This document shows positions 41,947 to 51,209 of a stretch of 64,000 nt of DNA, piece after piece. The position numbers were made by a program, and so were the translations under genes. Under the pieces are notes generated by a model. That model made no database searches and was not told the DNA's origin. It was given only the letters and a program-made list of their open reading frames with translations. Location: assembly GCA_964427005.1 (NCBI GenBank), contig CAYRTL010000001.1:1-64000 (forward strand). The letters are read 5' to 3'. Source of the DNA: JAMXLO01 sp964427005 (lineage in GTDB: Bacteria; Pseudomonadota; Alphaproteobacteria; Acetobacterales; Acetobacteraceae). The stretch's first letter is position 1. The number at the start of each line of letters is the position of its first letter.

Positions 41947-43589
41947 CACGCCTCCCGCCGTGAGAACGCTGTCTCCTGGCTGGTGACGAACTCGAGCAGA
42001 CACGCCCTGCCCTCCTCGGTCTGCCGCCGAGCACGCTGGATTGCGCTGGCCACTTGCGATGGGTCCTCCACGCGCTCGCTCCAACCACCGAGATCGCGCG
42101 CCAGGTTGGCATAGCTGCCGCCCAGATCGCGCGCATTGTGCTTCTCATGCGACAACCGCATGTGCGGAATCTCGATCGCCATCGTCGAGTTGTTCAGCAC
42201 GATCGTGCAGATCGGCACGCCGCAGCGTACCGCCGTTTCGAAATCCAGCCCCGTCATGCCGAACGCCGCGTCGCCCATGAAGTTGACGCAGAACTTGTCG
42301 GGCGCCGCGATCTTCGCACCAATGGTCAATCCCAGTCCGGTCCCGAGTTGGTGCGACTTGCCCCAACCGAGATACGATCGCGGCCGCGTGGCGCGATAGA
42401 ATGGCAGAAGCTGCTCGCGCGGACTGCCTGAATCATGCGTCACAATGGCATCCGCCGGATCGACCACGCGCATGAACTCGCTGATCACCCGATAGGGCGT
42501 TATCGGCGTTTCAGCCGAAGTGAGCTTCGCCTGCCATTTCGCCAGCCATGCCTCGCGAAGCGTGGCGACCTCCTCAGCCGGCGAACGGTTCAGCAGACGC
42601 CCACCCAATTGATCGCGCACCGCATCCGCCAGCGTGGCGAGCGTCAGCCTCGCGTCGCCGAGGAGTGCCACCTCCGTATCGTAGCTCTTGTGCAGATCGC
42701 GCGTGTCGTTTGTCGCGTGGATGATGCGCACGCCGGGCGGCAGCGGCGGCGTGGTGAGCGGATGGCGGTTCAGGCCTGTGCCGATGGCGAGGATCAGATC
42801 AGCTTTCGAGTACAGGAAATGCGCACCATGGCCGGTGAAGCCATTGCCGCCGGAACCGAGTGCCAGCGCATGGTCCTCGGGGAACGCGCTCTTGCCGTCC
42901 ACCGTGGTCATCACCGGGCTTTGCAGCAACTCCGCGAGCTTCACCAGTTCGTCGCTTGCTTCGGCGTACAGCACGCCCTGGCCGGCAAGAATGACGGGAC
43001 ACGACGCGTCCACCAGCAGACGCGCCGCGTCCTCCACGTCGTCCGCGTCAGGCGCAGCGCGCGTCCTGCGCACGGGCTGGTGAGACAGTGTCTCGTTGCC
43101 GATGTCGAGTGCCAGCAGATCACGCGGCAGCTCCACCATGACGGGTCCGGGGCGTCCATTCTTCAACTGACTGAATGCACGACGCATAGCCGCCGGCACC
43201 TGCTCTGGCACGATGACATGCTCGACCTGCTTGGTGACCGATGCGTAGGTGCGGCTGGAGTGGAACATCGGGAACACCTGCGCCTGGTCCCGCGCATGAC
43301 CCAGCGGCAGGAACAGCACGGGCACTGAATCCGAGAAAGTGGTCGCAATGCCGGGAAACGCGTTCTCTGCCCCAGGCCCGTACTGCATCGCGAACACACC
43401 CGCCGGCTTCCCGTTGGTCACGCGCGCGTAGCCATCCGCCATATCGACACCCACACGCTCCTGACGGCAGATGATCGGACGCAGGCCGCCGGCGACCGCG
43501 GTCTCGATGACCGAGGTGGTGGGGAAGCAGAACAGCGTGGTGACGCCTTCGCGCTTCAGGATCTCGACGATGGCTTCGTCCGCGCGCAT
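41946..43589 (-). CDS. Thiamine diphosphate-requiring enzyme (acetolactate synthase-like), second copy type
   Basis: 547 residues with PYR, middle and PP domains. The cofactor-activating Glu44 sits in RQERVGVDMADGYAR; the PP domain shows FMGDAAFGMTGLDFETAV and Asn in IVLNNSTMAIE. It differs clearly from the ThDP enzyme at 22859-24520, so the two are not recent duplicates. Substrate unknown: the family covers acetolactate synthase, sulfoacetaldehyde-type and similar enzymes. ATG 43589; the ribosome-binding site is GGAGGAA a few bases upstream. A 107-residue protein is coupled downstream; a divergent binding-protein gene lies across a 111-base promoter region. Confidence 0.92.
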   Translation of the reverse strand: MRADEAIVEILKREGVTTLFCFPTTSVIETAVAGGLRPIICRQERVGVDMADGYARVTNGKPAGVFAMQYGPGAENAFPGIATTFSDSVPVLFLPLGHARDQAQVFPMFHSSRTYASVTKQVEHVIVPEQVPAAMRRAFSQLKNGRPGPVMVELPRDLLALDIGNETLSHQPVRRTRAAPDADDVEDAARLLVDASCPVILAGQGVLYAEASDELVKLAELLQSPVMTTVDGKSAFPEDHALALGSGGNGFTGHGAHFLYSKADLILAIGTGLNRHPLTTPPLPPGVRIIHATNDTRDLHKSYDTEVALLGDARLTLATLADAVRDQLGGRLLNRSPAEEVATLREAWLAKWQAKLTSAETPITPYRVISEFMRVVDPADAIVTHDSGSPREQLLPFYRATRPRSYLGWGKSHQLGTGLGLTIGAKIAAPDKFCVNFMGDAAFGMTGLDFETAVRCGVPICTIVLNNSTMAIEIPHMRLSHEKHNARDLGGSYANLARDLGGWSERVEDPSQVASAIQRARRQTEEGRACLLEFVTSQETAFSRREA

Positions 43590-43700
43590 TTCCTTCCTCC
43601 CCTAATGGCGTTCACTGGAGCCTAGGCGCCGGCCGCCGGACGCGTCTACAGTCCGGCTGAAGCCTGGCGAACCAGCTCGCATAACGAGGGGACGAAACAT

Positions 43701-44933
43701 ATGCAGACATCGATCAGCCGGCGTGCATTGTTGGGTGCCGGTGTCGCCGCCGCCGCACTGCCGCGCCGCGCGCGTGCCGCCGACAAGCCAATACGCATCG
43801 GCGTGCTCACGGACATGACCGGCGTGTATGCCGCGAATACCGGTCCCGGTTCGGTGCTTGGCGCGCAGATGGCGGTCGAGGATTTCATGAAGGCACATCC
43901 CGGCATCAAAGCCGAAGTGGTGCAGGCGGATCTGCAGCTCAAACCCGATGTGGCGCTGGCTATTGCGTCGGATTGGTACGACAACAAGGGCGTCGATGTT
44001 GTCACTGACGTACCGCTCTCATCGGCCGCCTTTGCAATCAGCGAATTGGCAAAGCAGAAGGATAAGGTGGCGATCTTCACCGGCGGCGCGTCCGCCGACA
44101 TCACGGGACCGAGGTGCGGCCCGAATCACCTGCACTGGGTCTATGATACGTGGTCGATGCCGCACGGCGTGGTGGATGCCTCGGTGAAGGAAGGCGCCGA
44201 CACCTGGTTCTTCATCACAGCCGACTATGCGTTTGGTCATTCGCTGCAGAAGGATGCGGCGAGCTTCGTCACCGGGGCCGGCGGCAAGGTGTTGGGCCAG
44301 GCTCTGGCGCCGTTTCCAGGCACGACCGACTTCTCCTCCTTCCTGGTGCAGGCGAAGGCGAGCGGTGCGAAGGCCATCGGCCTCGCCAACGGCGGCAACG
44401 ACACGGTGAACTGTATCAAGCAGGCGGCCGAGTTTGGCATCATGAAGGGTGGCCAGAAGGTTGCCGGGCTCATCTTCCTGATTCATGACGTGCACGGTGT
44501 CGGTCTGACCTCCGCGCAAGGCGTGCTGTTGACCGAGCCGTTCTACTGGAACCTGAACGCCGGCACCCGCGAGTTCAGCAAGCGGTATGCGGCGCGCTTC
44601 AATGGGGTGGTGCCGGGCTCCGTTCATGCCGGCCAGTACTCGGCGGTGATGCACTATCTCAAGACGGCCACGGCCCTGGGTCCCGACAAGGCCATGGCAA
44701 GTGGGCGCGCGGCCATATCCCAGATGAAGGCGACACCCACGGATGACCCGTTATTCGGCCAGGGCAAGGTACGCGCCGATGGGCGCGTCATCCACAACAT
44801 GTACTTGTTCGAGGTGAAGTCGCCGGGGCAATCCAAGGAGCCGTGGGACTACTATACCCTTCGAAGGACAATTCCTGCTGATGAGGCTTTTCGTCCCATG
44901 GACCAGGGTAGATGCTCGCTGGTCCAGGGATGA
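43701..44933 (+). CDS. ABC transporter substrate-binding protein (branched-chain amino acid/amide type)
   Basis: 410 residues. Tat-type signal with SRRALLG and a cleavage site after ARAA near residue 27, then a periplasmic binding fold of the Peripla_BP_6 type (DKPIRIGVLTDMTGVYAANTGPG; FTGGASADITGPRCGPNHLH; TAD-YAFGHSLQKDA). Periplasmic capture of amino acids, amides or urea-like solutes. No permease or ATPase gene is adjacent, so it is an orphan binding protein that must serve a transporter elsewhere. GGGGA lies about 8 bases before the ATG. Divergent from the ThDP enzyme gene, possibly sharing its substrate. Confidence 0.92.
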   Translation: MQTSISRRALLGAGVAAAALPRRARAADKPIRIGVLTDMTGVYAANTGPGSVLGAQMAVEDFMKAHPGIKAEVVQADLQLKPDVALAIASDWYDNKGVDVVTDVPLSSAAFAISELAKQKDKVAIFTGGASADITGPRCGPNHLHWVYDTWSMPHGVVDASVKEGADTWFFITADYAFGHSLQKDAASFVTGAGGKVLGQALAPFPGTTDFSSFLVQAKASGAKAIGLANGGNDTVNCIKQAAEFGIMKGGQKVAGLIFLIHDVHGVGLTSAQGVLLTEPFYWNLNAGTREFSKRYAARFNGVVPGSVHAGQYSAVMHYLKTATALGPDKAMASGRAAISQMKATPTDDPLFGQGKVRADGRVIHNMYLFEVKSPGQSKEPWDYYTLRRTIPADEAFRPMDQGRCSLVQG

Positions 44934-45010
44934 CGCTGCAGGCGCTCAATTCGCTGTGATTGGAGCCGCGCGCATTTCGCACCGGCAGCAATAGCCTGTA
45001 ACAGGGATAG

Positions 45011-47416
45011 ATGGCCGAATTGGCGTCGCAGGTACAGGAAAAAGTTGGCTTGGAAACGGACATGCTGAGAGCATTCCGTGACCGCGACCAGATCCTGACG
45101 CTTGCCGAAGAGTCGGCCGGAATTGGCGTATGGGAGATCGACCTGGCGACCGGAATGCTGCGCGGCACCGCGCAGTTTTTCCGTACCCTGGGCCTGGAGC
45201 CCACGACGGAGCTGGTGCCGCTCGAAGTCACGCGGCAGCTCCGTTATCCGGGGGACCAGGACCGGCTATTCGCGGGATTCAGCCAGGCGATCGCCGACGG
45301 TTCCGATTATTTTGAGGCAGAATATCGCATCATCCGCCCCGACGGTGAGGTGCGGTGGATCTTCGGGCGCGGGCGGGTGATCCGGGATGCCGTCGGCAAG
45401 CCGGTCCGCTACGGCGGCGTCGATGTAGACATCACCAATCACAAGCTGACCGAAGCCGCGTTGCGTGAAAGCGAGGAACGGTTCCGCCGCCTGTTCGAGC
45501 AGAGCCCTCTCGGCAAGGCCATGGCTGGGCTCGACTTCCGCTTTCGCGCCGTCAACCCGGCGCTATGCGAAATGCTGGGCTACACGCCGGAAGAACTCAT
45601 TGGGCGCAGCTTCCTTGATGTCGTTCATCCCGACGACAGAGAGAGCTGCGCGACAATGGGCTCGGATCTGGTCAATGGTGCGGTCCCACAGATCCAGCTT
45701 GAGGAACGGTTCGTCCGCAAATCCGGCGAACCCTTGTGGGTCAGCGTCAATGTCGGCCCGATCCGCGATGCCGACGGCAGGATCCTCTACACACTCGGCG
45801 TCATCGAGAACATTGACGAGAGGAAGCGGATTGCGGAAGCGCTGCAGGAAAGCGAGCGCCGCCTGCGCGTGCTGAATGAGCGGCTGGAACAGCAGTCAGA
45901 AGAGCGAGCGATCCAGCTTGCCGCGAGTCGGGCGCAGTTACAGGCCTTCTTTGATAACTCGACAGACTGGTTGACCTTGCAGCGCGTCACCTCTGAGGGG
46001 CACGCCATCTATCTCGATATCAATCCGGCCTGCGAAGCCGCGTACGGACTGCCGCGTGAACAGGTGATCGGGCGCACTCCGCAGGAGGTACTCGGCGCCG
46101 AGGCCGCACGGATTCCCCTGCATCATCTGCAGGAATGCATACGCACCGGACAGCCGCAGCGCTATGTCGCGCGGCGGACACTGGGCGACCGGACAACGAC
46201 GATCGACGTCACCTTCGTCCTGGTGCCTGAACACACTGAAGGCGGCGACCGCCTCGTCATCACCTCGGCGCGCGACATCACCGAGCGGGAGCAGCTCGAG
46301 GCGCAGCTCCGGCAGGCGCAGAAGATGGAAGCCATCGGGCAGCTTACCGGTGGCGTAGCACACGACTTCAACAACCTGCTCGCCATCATTGGCGGCAACG
46401 CCGAGTTGGCGCGGCGGCGGCCTCCCTCAGCGCTTCCCCGGCTGATGGATAACATCGCGCGCGCGACTGACCGCGGCGTCGCTCTGACCAGGCAGTTGCT
46501 GTCGTTTTCCCGCCGGCATGTCGGAACCCCGCAGATCATCGATCTGCGGACGGAGATCCCGCGCATGGCTGAGATGCTACGAGCGTCTCTGCGGGGCAAC
46601 ATCCAGATGCGCATGGACGTCGCCGAGAATGTCTGGCCGATCGAGGTCGATCTCGCCGAACTGGAAATGGCACTGGTCAACATCGCGGTGAACGCGCGCG
46701 ATGCGATGCCACAGGGCGGCACATTTAGCATCACCGTGAACAATGCTGTGTCGGATGGCAGTCTGCATGACAGCGATTCTGTAGCCATCAGCTTGCATGA
46801 CAGCGGCGTTGGCATTCCGCAGGACATTTTGGGGAAAGTGTTCGACCCGTTCTTCACCACAAAGGAGCCTGGCGAGGGTACTGGCCTCGGGCTTAGTCAG
46901 GTCTATGGCTTCGCCCATCAATCGGGCGGCACGGTCCAACTGGACAGTCAGCAAGGCAAAGGCACCACTATCACAATCCGATTGCCGCGTTCGACAAAGC
47001 CACTGGCCTCAGTGCTTGAAGACAAGCGCACAGCGGGTCAACCACAGGCGAGCGGCCGCGTCTTGCTGGTCGAGGATAACGCACAGGTGGCGGACGTGAC
47101 CGCGCAGATGCTCGGCGAGATGGGGTTCACGGTCGAAGTCGTGGACCGCGCCCGCAAGGCGCTGGATCAACTCAGCACGCGAGCGGGGAGTTTCGATCTG
47201 CTGATGACGGATGTCATCATGCCGGATGGCATGAATGGGCTGAGCCTTGCCACCGAAGCACGGAAACGATTTCCGCACCTGCCGATTATCCTGATCTCCG
47301 GGTACAATAATGTCGTCGGCTCAGACGGCGGCACATTCCCTGTCCTGCGCAAACCTGCGCCTTATGATGAGTTGTATCGTGCCGTCTGTTCCTGCCTGGA
47401 GAAGGCAACCGCTTGA
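45011..47416 (+). CDS. PAS-domain hybrid sensor histidine kinase
   Basis: 801 residues with no membrane helix, so a soluble sensor. Three PAS domains: about 28-145 (ending RYGGVDVDITNHK), 155-272 (FRAVNPALCEMLGYTPEELIG) and 306-425 (YLDINPACEAAYGL; SARDITEREQ). A coiled linker (about 275-305) joins the second and third. Then HisKA with His451 (GGVAHDFNNLLAI), HATPase (Asn561; DSGVGIP; GTGLGLSQV) and a C-terminal receiver at about 683-798 with Asp734 as phospho-acceptor. Start ATG 45011 has AGGGAT 4-8 bases upstream. No response regulator gene is adjacent. Signal and target unknown; PAS domains suggest redox, light or small ligands. Confidence 0.95.
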   Translation: MAELASQVQEKVGLETDMLRAFRDRDQILTLAEESAGIGVWEIDLATGMLRGTAQFFRTLGLEPTTELVPLEVTRQLRYPGDQDRLFAGFSQAIADGSDYFEAEYRIIRPDGEVRWIFGRGRVIRDAVGKPVRYGGVDVDITNHKLTEAALRESEERFRRLFEQSPLGKAMAGLDFRFRAVNPALCEMLGYTPEELIGRSFLDVVHPDDRESCATMGSDLVNGAVPQIQLEERFVRKSGEPLWVSVNVGPIRDADGRILYTLGVIENIDERKRIAEALQESERRLRVLNERLEQQSEERAIQLAASRAQLQAFFDNSTDWLTLQRVTSEGHAIYLDINPACEAAYGLPREQVIGRTPQEVLGAEAARIPLHHLQECIRTGQPQRYVARRTLGDRTTTIDVTFVLVPEHTEGGDRLVITSARDITEREQLEAQLRQAQKMEAIGQLTGGVAHDFNNLLAIIGGNAELARRRPPSALPRLMDNIARATDRGVALTRQLLSFSRRHVGTPQIIDLRTEIPRMAEMLRASLRGNIQMRMDVAENVWPIEVDLAELEMALVNIAVNARDAMPQGGTFSITVNNAVSDGSLHDSDSVAISLHDSGVGIPQDILGKVFDPFFTTKEPGEGTGLGLSQVYGFAHQSGGTVQLDSQQGKGTTITIRLPRSTKPLASVLEDKRTAGQPQASGRVLLVEDNAQVADVTAQMLGEMGFTVEVVDRARKALDQLSTRAGSFDLLMTDVIMPDGMNGLSLATEARKRFPHLPIILISGYNNVVGSDGGTFPVLRKPAPYDELYRAVCSCLEKATA

Positions 47417-47470
47417 TCCCGCCCGCAAGGAGCGGTCAGATGCCGGGAACGAGACAGGGAGCGGAATTCC

Positions 47471-49108
47471 ATGCTTGGGCTGATGCAGCAGCGCCCGCTG
47501 CTCATTTCATCGCTGCTCGATTATGCCGAACGCTATCATTCGGGCGTGGAGATCGTGTCACGCTCGATCGAAGGCCCGATTCATCGCAGCAACTGGGGCA
47601 CCATCGCCTCCCGCGCCAAGCGCGTGGCCAACGCGCTGCGTCGCCTGGGTGTGGCGCAGAGTGAGCGCATTGCGACGCTGGCCTGGAATCACAACCGGCA
47701 TCTGGAAATCTATTTCGGCGTCACCTGCAGCGGAGCCATCCTGCACACCGTCAACCCTCGGCTGTTTCCCGAGCAGGTCCGCTTCATTCTGGATGATGCC
47801 GAAGCGAGCTATGTGTTTTTCGACCTGACCTTTGCGGAACTCGTGGAGCAGCTCGCGCCTAGGCTGCCAAGCGTGCGGGGTTATGTTGCACTGTGCGCCC
47901 GCGATGCCTTGCCGTCCCTCGATGTGCCGAACCTGTTCTGCTACGAGGACCTGCTCGCCGCTGAAAGCGACGATTACCTCTGGCCAGTGTTCGATGAAAA
48001 TCTGGCATCGGCGCTGTGCTACACGTCAGGCACGACCGGCAACCCCAAGGGCGTCCTGCAAAGCCACCGTTCCGCGGTACTGCACAGCTTCTGCCTGATG
48101 GCCGCTGACACGATGGCGATTTCGGTGCGCGATTCGCTGCTGCTGTGCGCCCCGCTGTTCCACGTCAACTGCTGGGGGATTCCATTCGCCGCGGCGGGAA
48201 CGGGCGCCAAGATCGTCTTGCCCGGCATGAAGCTGGATGGAGCCAGCTTGTTTGAGCTGATCCGGGACGAGGGCATCACCTTCTGTGGCGCAGTTCCTAC
48301 TGTTTGGCTGAATCTGTTCGCCTGGATGGAACAGCATCTCAACACGACCGACCAGCGCGGACTGAAGCTGAAACGCGTGCTGTCAGGCGGCAGTGCAGTG
48401 CCGCGGATCGTGATTGAGAAGGCGCACGCTTATTTCGGCGCGACTATGCTGCACGCCTGGGGCATGACGGAGACGAGCCCGCTGGGAACCTGCGGCAGCC
48501 TGCTGCCTCGGCATGTCGGGCAGGACCTTGACCAGCGCATGGGTGCGCACCTGAAGCAGGGCCGCACCATCTACGGCGTCGACGTTCGCATTGTCGATGA
48601 GGAGGGGCACGAGCTGCCGCGAGACGGCCGTTCAGTCGGCGAGGTGCAGGTGCGCGGGCCATGGGTGCTGTCCGGCTACTTCAAGGGTGCTGGCGGCAAA
48701 GTCGTCGATGACGATGGCTGGTTCCGCACTGGTGATGTCGCGCACATGGATGCCGAAGGGTTCATCACCATCACCGACCGGGCGAAGGACGTGATCAAGT
48801 CGGGCGGTGAGTGGATCAGCTCGATCGAGATCGAGAACCTGGCGGTGAGTCATCCGGGAGTATTGGAGGCTGCGGTGATCGCGGCGCGGCATGAGCGGTG
48901 GCAGGAAAGGCCGCTGCTATTGGTGCATCGCAGGGCGGGCGCCGAGGTGACCAAGGAGGAGCTGCTTCAGTTCCTCTCGGACAAGATCGCGAAATGGTGG
49001 ATGCCGGACGATGTGGTGTTCGTCGACGAGCTGCCGCACACCGCGACGGGCAAGGTGCTGAAGACGCGCCTGCGCGAGCAGTACAGCGAGTGGCTGGTAC
49101 GCGCCTGA
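47471..49108 (+). CDS. Long-chain fatty acid--CoA ligase-like acyl-CoA synthetase
   Basis: 545 residues of the AMP-forming (ANL) ligase superfamily. P-loop motif CYTSGTTGNPKGVLQSHR at about 180; GMTETSPLGTC; FRTGDVAHMDAEGFITITDRAKD (core 8) and the C-terminal catalytic Lys in TATGKVLKT. Activates a fatty or aryl acid to its CoA thioester. Closest in character to medium/long-chain acyl-CoA synthetases of the FadD3/AlkK kind. GGGAG 9 bases before the ATG. It follows the sensor kinase gene by 54 bases on the same strand. Acid chain length is unknown. Confidence 0.92.
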   Translation: MLGLMQQRPLLISSLLDYAERYHSGVEIVSRSIEGPIHRSNWGTIASRAKRVANALRRLGVAQSERIATLAWNHNRHLEIYFGVTCSGAILHTVNPRLFPEQVRFILDDAEASYVFFDLTFAELVEQLAPRLPSVRGYVALCARDALPSLDVPNLFCYEDLLAAESDDYLWPVFDENLASALCYTSGTTGNPKGVLQSHRSAVLHSFCLMAADTMAISVRDSLLLCAPLFHVNCWGIPFAAAGTGAKIVLPGMKLDGASLFELIRDEGITFCGAVPTVWLNLFAWMEQHLNTTDQRGLKLKRVLSGGSAVPRIVIEKAHAYFGATMLHAWGMTETSPLGTCGSLLPRHVGQDLDQRMGAHLKQGRTIYGVDVRIVDEEGHELPRDGRSVGEVQVRGPWVLSGYFKGAGGKVVDDDGWFRTGDVAHMDAEGFITITDRAKDVIKSGGEWISSIEIENLAVSHPGVLEAAVIAARHERWQERPLLLVHRRAGAEVTKEELLQFLSDKIAKWWMPDDVVFVDELPHTATGKVLKTRLREQYSEWLVRA

Positions 49109-49123
49109 CCGCTCTAGTACCGC

Positions 49124-49156
49124 GTCGTCATGGCCGGCACGGTGGCCAGCTACGAC
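49124..49156. repeat. Degenerate type A palindrome
   Basis: GTCGT-CAT-GGCC and GGCC-AGCT-ACGAC arms, a decayed relative of the 3821-3848 repeat, sited between the convergent acyl-CoA ligase and dehalogenase genes where it may act as a terminator. Confidence 0.5.
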
Positions 49157-49169
49157 GAGGAAGCGATCA

Positions 49170-49877
49170 TCACGCGGTGAGCAAATCCGCCAGGGCGGTC
49201 ATGCTGGGAACCAGCAGGTCCGGTTGATACGGCGTCTTGCCGAACGGACGCTGCCGGCGGTCGATGAATGCGGTCCGCATTCCGGCCGCCTTCGCTCCAA
49301 TACAGTCGAAGGCGTGGTTGGCGATGAACAGCACCTCATCCATCCGCACCCCGACGATGTCAGCAGCCTTCGTGTAGGTCGCGACGTGCGGTTTGAATGA
49401 GTTGGCTTCGGCCACCGAGATCGCCCGCTCGAATGCGATGCCGTGGTATTGCTTTGCCGTCTCCAGCATGTCCGGATCGCCGTTCGACAGCACGATCAGC
49501 CGGTAACGCGTGCGCAGCCGATCGAGCGCCGCGGGAACTTCGGGAAATGGTCGCAGGCGCACGATATGGTCCACCAAAGCGCGAACCTCTTCTGGCGTAT
49601 AGCTGATGCCAGCACGGTCCATGACGTACGCCACAGAACGTTCCCCGATTTCGCGGTACGGCGTGTGCTCGCGGTGCAGCAGCGCGTCGATCATCGAGTT
49701 TTCGAAATGGGTGCGCCGCCACCATGTAACGAACGAGTTGGGATTGCCCTGCCATCCCTTCGCCCGGAGAAAGGGTGTTGCCATTTCGACGAGCCCCGTC
49801 TGCATATCGACCACCGTGCCATACTGGTCGAACATGCAAACCTTCACGGTGGACTTCAGCATCTCGACGTCGGTCAT
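49170..49877 (-). CDS. Haloacid dehalogenase type II (HAD family)
   Basis: 235 residues of the HAD superfamily, class of 2-haloacid dehalogenase. Nucleophile Asp17 in CMFDQYGTVVD, Ser/Asn motif LIVLSNGDPDML, Lys in SFKPHVATY and FIANHAFDCIGAKAAGM with the acidic final motif. It hydrolyses L-2-haloalkanoates in related proteins; many members of this type are broad-specificity phosphatases or dehalogenases, so the substrate is uncertain. No signal peptide. Start ATG 49877 with a GGAA sequence upstream. Convergent with the ligase gene and divergent from chrA. Confidence 0.9.
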   Translation of the reverse strand: MTDVEMLKSTVKVCMFDQYGTVVDMQTGLVEMATPFLRAKGWQGNPNSFVTWWRRTHFENSMIDALLHREHTPYREIGERSVAYVMDRAGISYTPEEVRALVDHIVRLRPFPEVPAALDRLRTRYRLIVLSNGDPDMLETAKQYHGIAFERAISVAEANSFKPHVATYTKAADIVGVRMDEVLFIANHAFDCIGAKAAGMRTAFIDRRQRPFGKTPYQPDLLVPSMTALADLLTA

Positions 49878-49949
49878 GTTGCGTTCCGTTGGGTAATGGG
49901 CATTCCAAACCTATCCCGATAAGCTGCGCAAAAACACGATGTGAGTCGC

Positions 49950-51209
49950 ATGGCTGATAGCACCCCCTCCCCAGCCCTCCCCCGCTCTGCGGGAGAGGGA
50001 GTTCAGAAAAGGTCCTGGCTGGAAGTCCTGCTGATCTTCCTGCGACTGGGCTGCACCTCATTCGGCGGCCCGGTCGCTCACATCGGCTATTTCCGAGCCG
50101 AATTCGTCGAACGACGCCGCTGGGTTCCAGAAGGCGGCTTCGCGGACCTCGTGGCGCTGTGCCAGTTCATGCCCGGGCCAGCATCGAGCCAACTCGGCAT
50201 GTCCATCGGGCTGCTACGCGCCGGGCCCCTTGGCATGCTCGCCGCCTGGATCGGCTTCACGCTGCCATCGGCACTGGCGATGCTGGCGTTTGCCTACGGC
50301 GTGGAGGCATTCGGCGACATCAGCAATGCCGCCTGGCTGAAGGGCCTGAAGCTGGTCGCTGTTGCCGTGGTGGCGCAGGCCGTCTGGGGCATGGCGCAGA
50401 GCCTCGCACCCGATCGGCCCCGCGCGACACTCGCGGTTGCCGCCGCGTTGATCGTGCTGGCGATCCCAACGTCATTGGGTCAGATTGCCGCCATCCTCCT
50501 GGGCGCTGTCGTTGGCCTGACGCTGCTGCCGGCGCCGCCTCGCGCAAGCGATCGAGACCACCTGCCACTCGGCCTTGACCTGAGCCGTGGTGTGGCCGTC
50601 GTGGCCATCATCCTGTTCTTCGCCCTGCTGCTGGGCCTCCCGTTTCTTGTGCCTGCGCTCGGCAGTCAGGCGTTGCGGCTGTTCGATGCGTTCTACCGCG
50701 CCGGTGCGCTGGTGTTCGGCGGCGGCCACGTCGTGCTGCCGCTGTTGCAGGCTGCCGTGGTACCAACAGGGTGGGTCAGCAACGATGCATTCCTGGCCGG
50801 CTACGGTGCGGCACAGGCCATGCCGGGACCGCTGTTCACCTTCGCCGCCTATCTCGGGGCAGTGATGATCCCGCCGCCAAATGGCATACTCGGCTCGGTC
50901 ATCGCGCTGGTGGCGATCTTCGCGCCGTCATTCCTGCTGGCGACGGGATTGATACCATTCTGGGATACGCTGCGGCGACGCCAGACCATGCAGGCCATGC
51001 TGCGCGGCGTGAACGCCGCCGTTGTCGGCGTGCTGCTGGCCGCGCTCTATACGCCTGTATGGACAGCAGGCGTACACTCGCCAGCCGGCTTCGGCCTGGC
51101 GCTGACTGCGTTCCTGGCTCTCACGCTCTGGGCGGTGCCGCCGTGGATGGTCGTGGTGGCCGGCGCGCTGGTTGCCGCGGGGCTTGGCGCGGTCGGCGTG
51201 GCGCTGTAG
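49950..51209 (+). CDS. chrA: Chromate transporter (ChrA)
   Basis: About 419 residues, two tandem CHR domains with 10-12 membrane helices. Signatures: LRLGCTSFGGPVAHIGYFRAEFVERRRW (core about 31-55), QFMPGPASSQLG and the second-half GGGHVVLPLLQ and GYGAAQAMPGPLF. Exports chromate (a sulfate analogue) and confers resistance. Start is uncertain: ATG 49950 or GTG 49941, with weak ribosome-binding sites. Residues of about 5-17 (TPSPALPRSAGEG) come from a dispersed type C palindrome rather than from the ancestral transporter, and no start codon lies between the repeat and the first conserved segment. The stop is next to the convergent GFA gene. Confidence 0.92.
   Translation: MADSTPSPALPRSAGEGVQKRSWLEVLLIFLRLGCTSFGGPVAHIGYFRAEFVERRRWVPEGGFADLVALCQFMPGPASSQLGMSIGLLRAGPLGMLAAWIGFTLPSALAMLAFAYGVEAFGDISNAAWLKGLKLVAVAVVAQAVWGMAQSLAPDRPRATLAVAAALIVLAIPTSLGQIAAILLGAVVGLTLLPAPPRASDRDHLPLGLDLSRGVAVVAIILFFALLLGLPFLVPALGSQALRLFDAFYRAGALVFGGGHVVLPLLQAAVVPTGWVSNDAFLAGYGAAQAMPGPLFTFAAYLGAVMIPPPNGILGSVIALVAIFAPSFLLATGLIPFWDTLRRRQTMQAMLRGVNAAVVGVLLAALYTPVWTAGVHSPAGFGLALTAFLALTLWAVPPWMVVVAGALVAAGLGAVGVAL
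49962..50000. repeat. Type C palindrome inside the 5' end of chrA
   Basis: Near-identical to the copy at 26660-26699: CCCTCCCCCGC / GCGGGAGAGGG around a TCT loop. It is translated into Pro/Ser/Ala/Gly-rich residues at the N-terminus of ChrA. Confidence 0.75.

Noticed and set aside
49941..49949. GTG 49941 as the chrA start
   Set aside because: Possible, but not preferred: both starts have poor ribosome-binding sites and ATG 49950 is the simpler choice.
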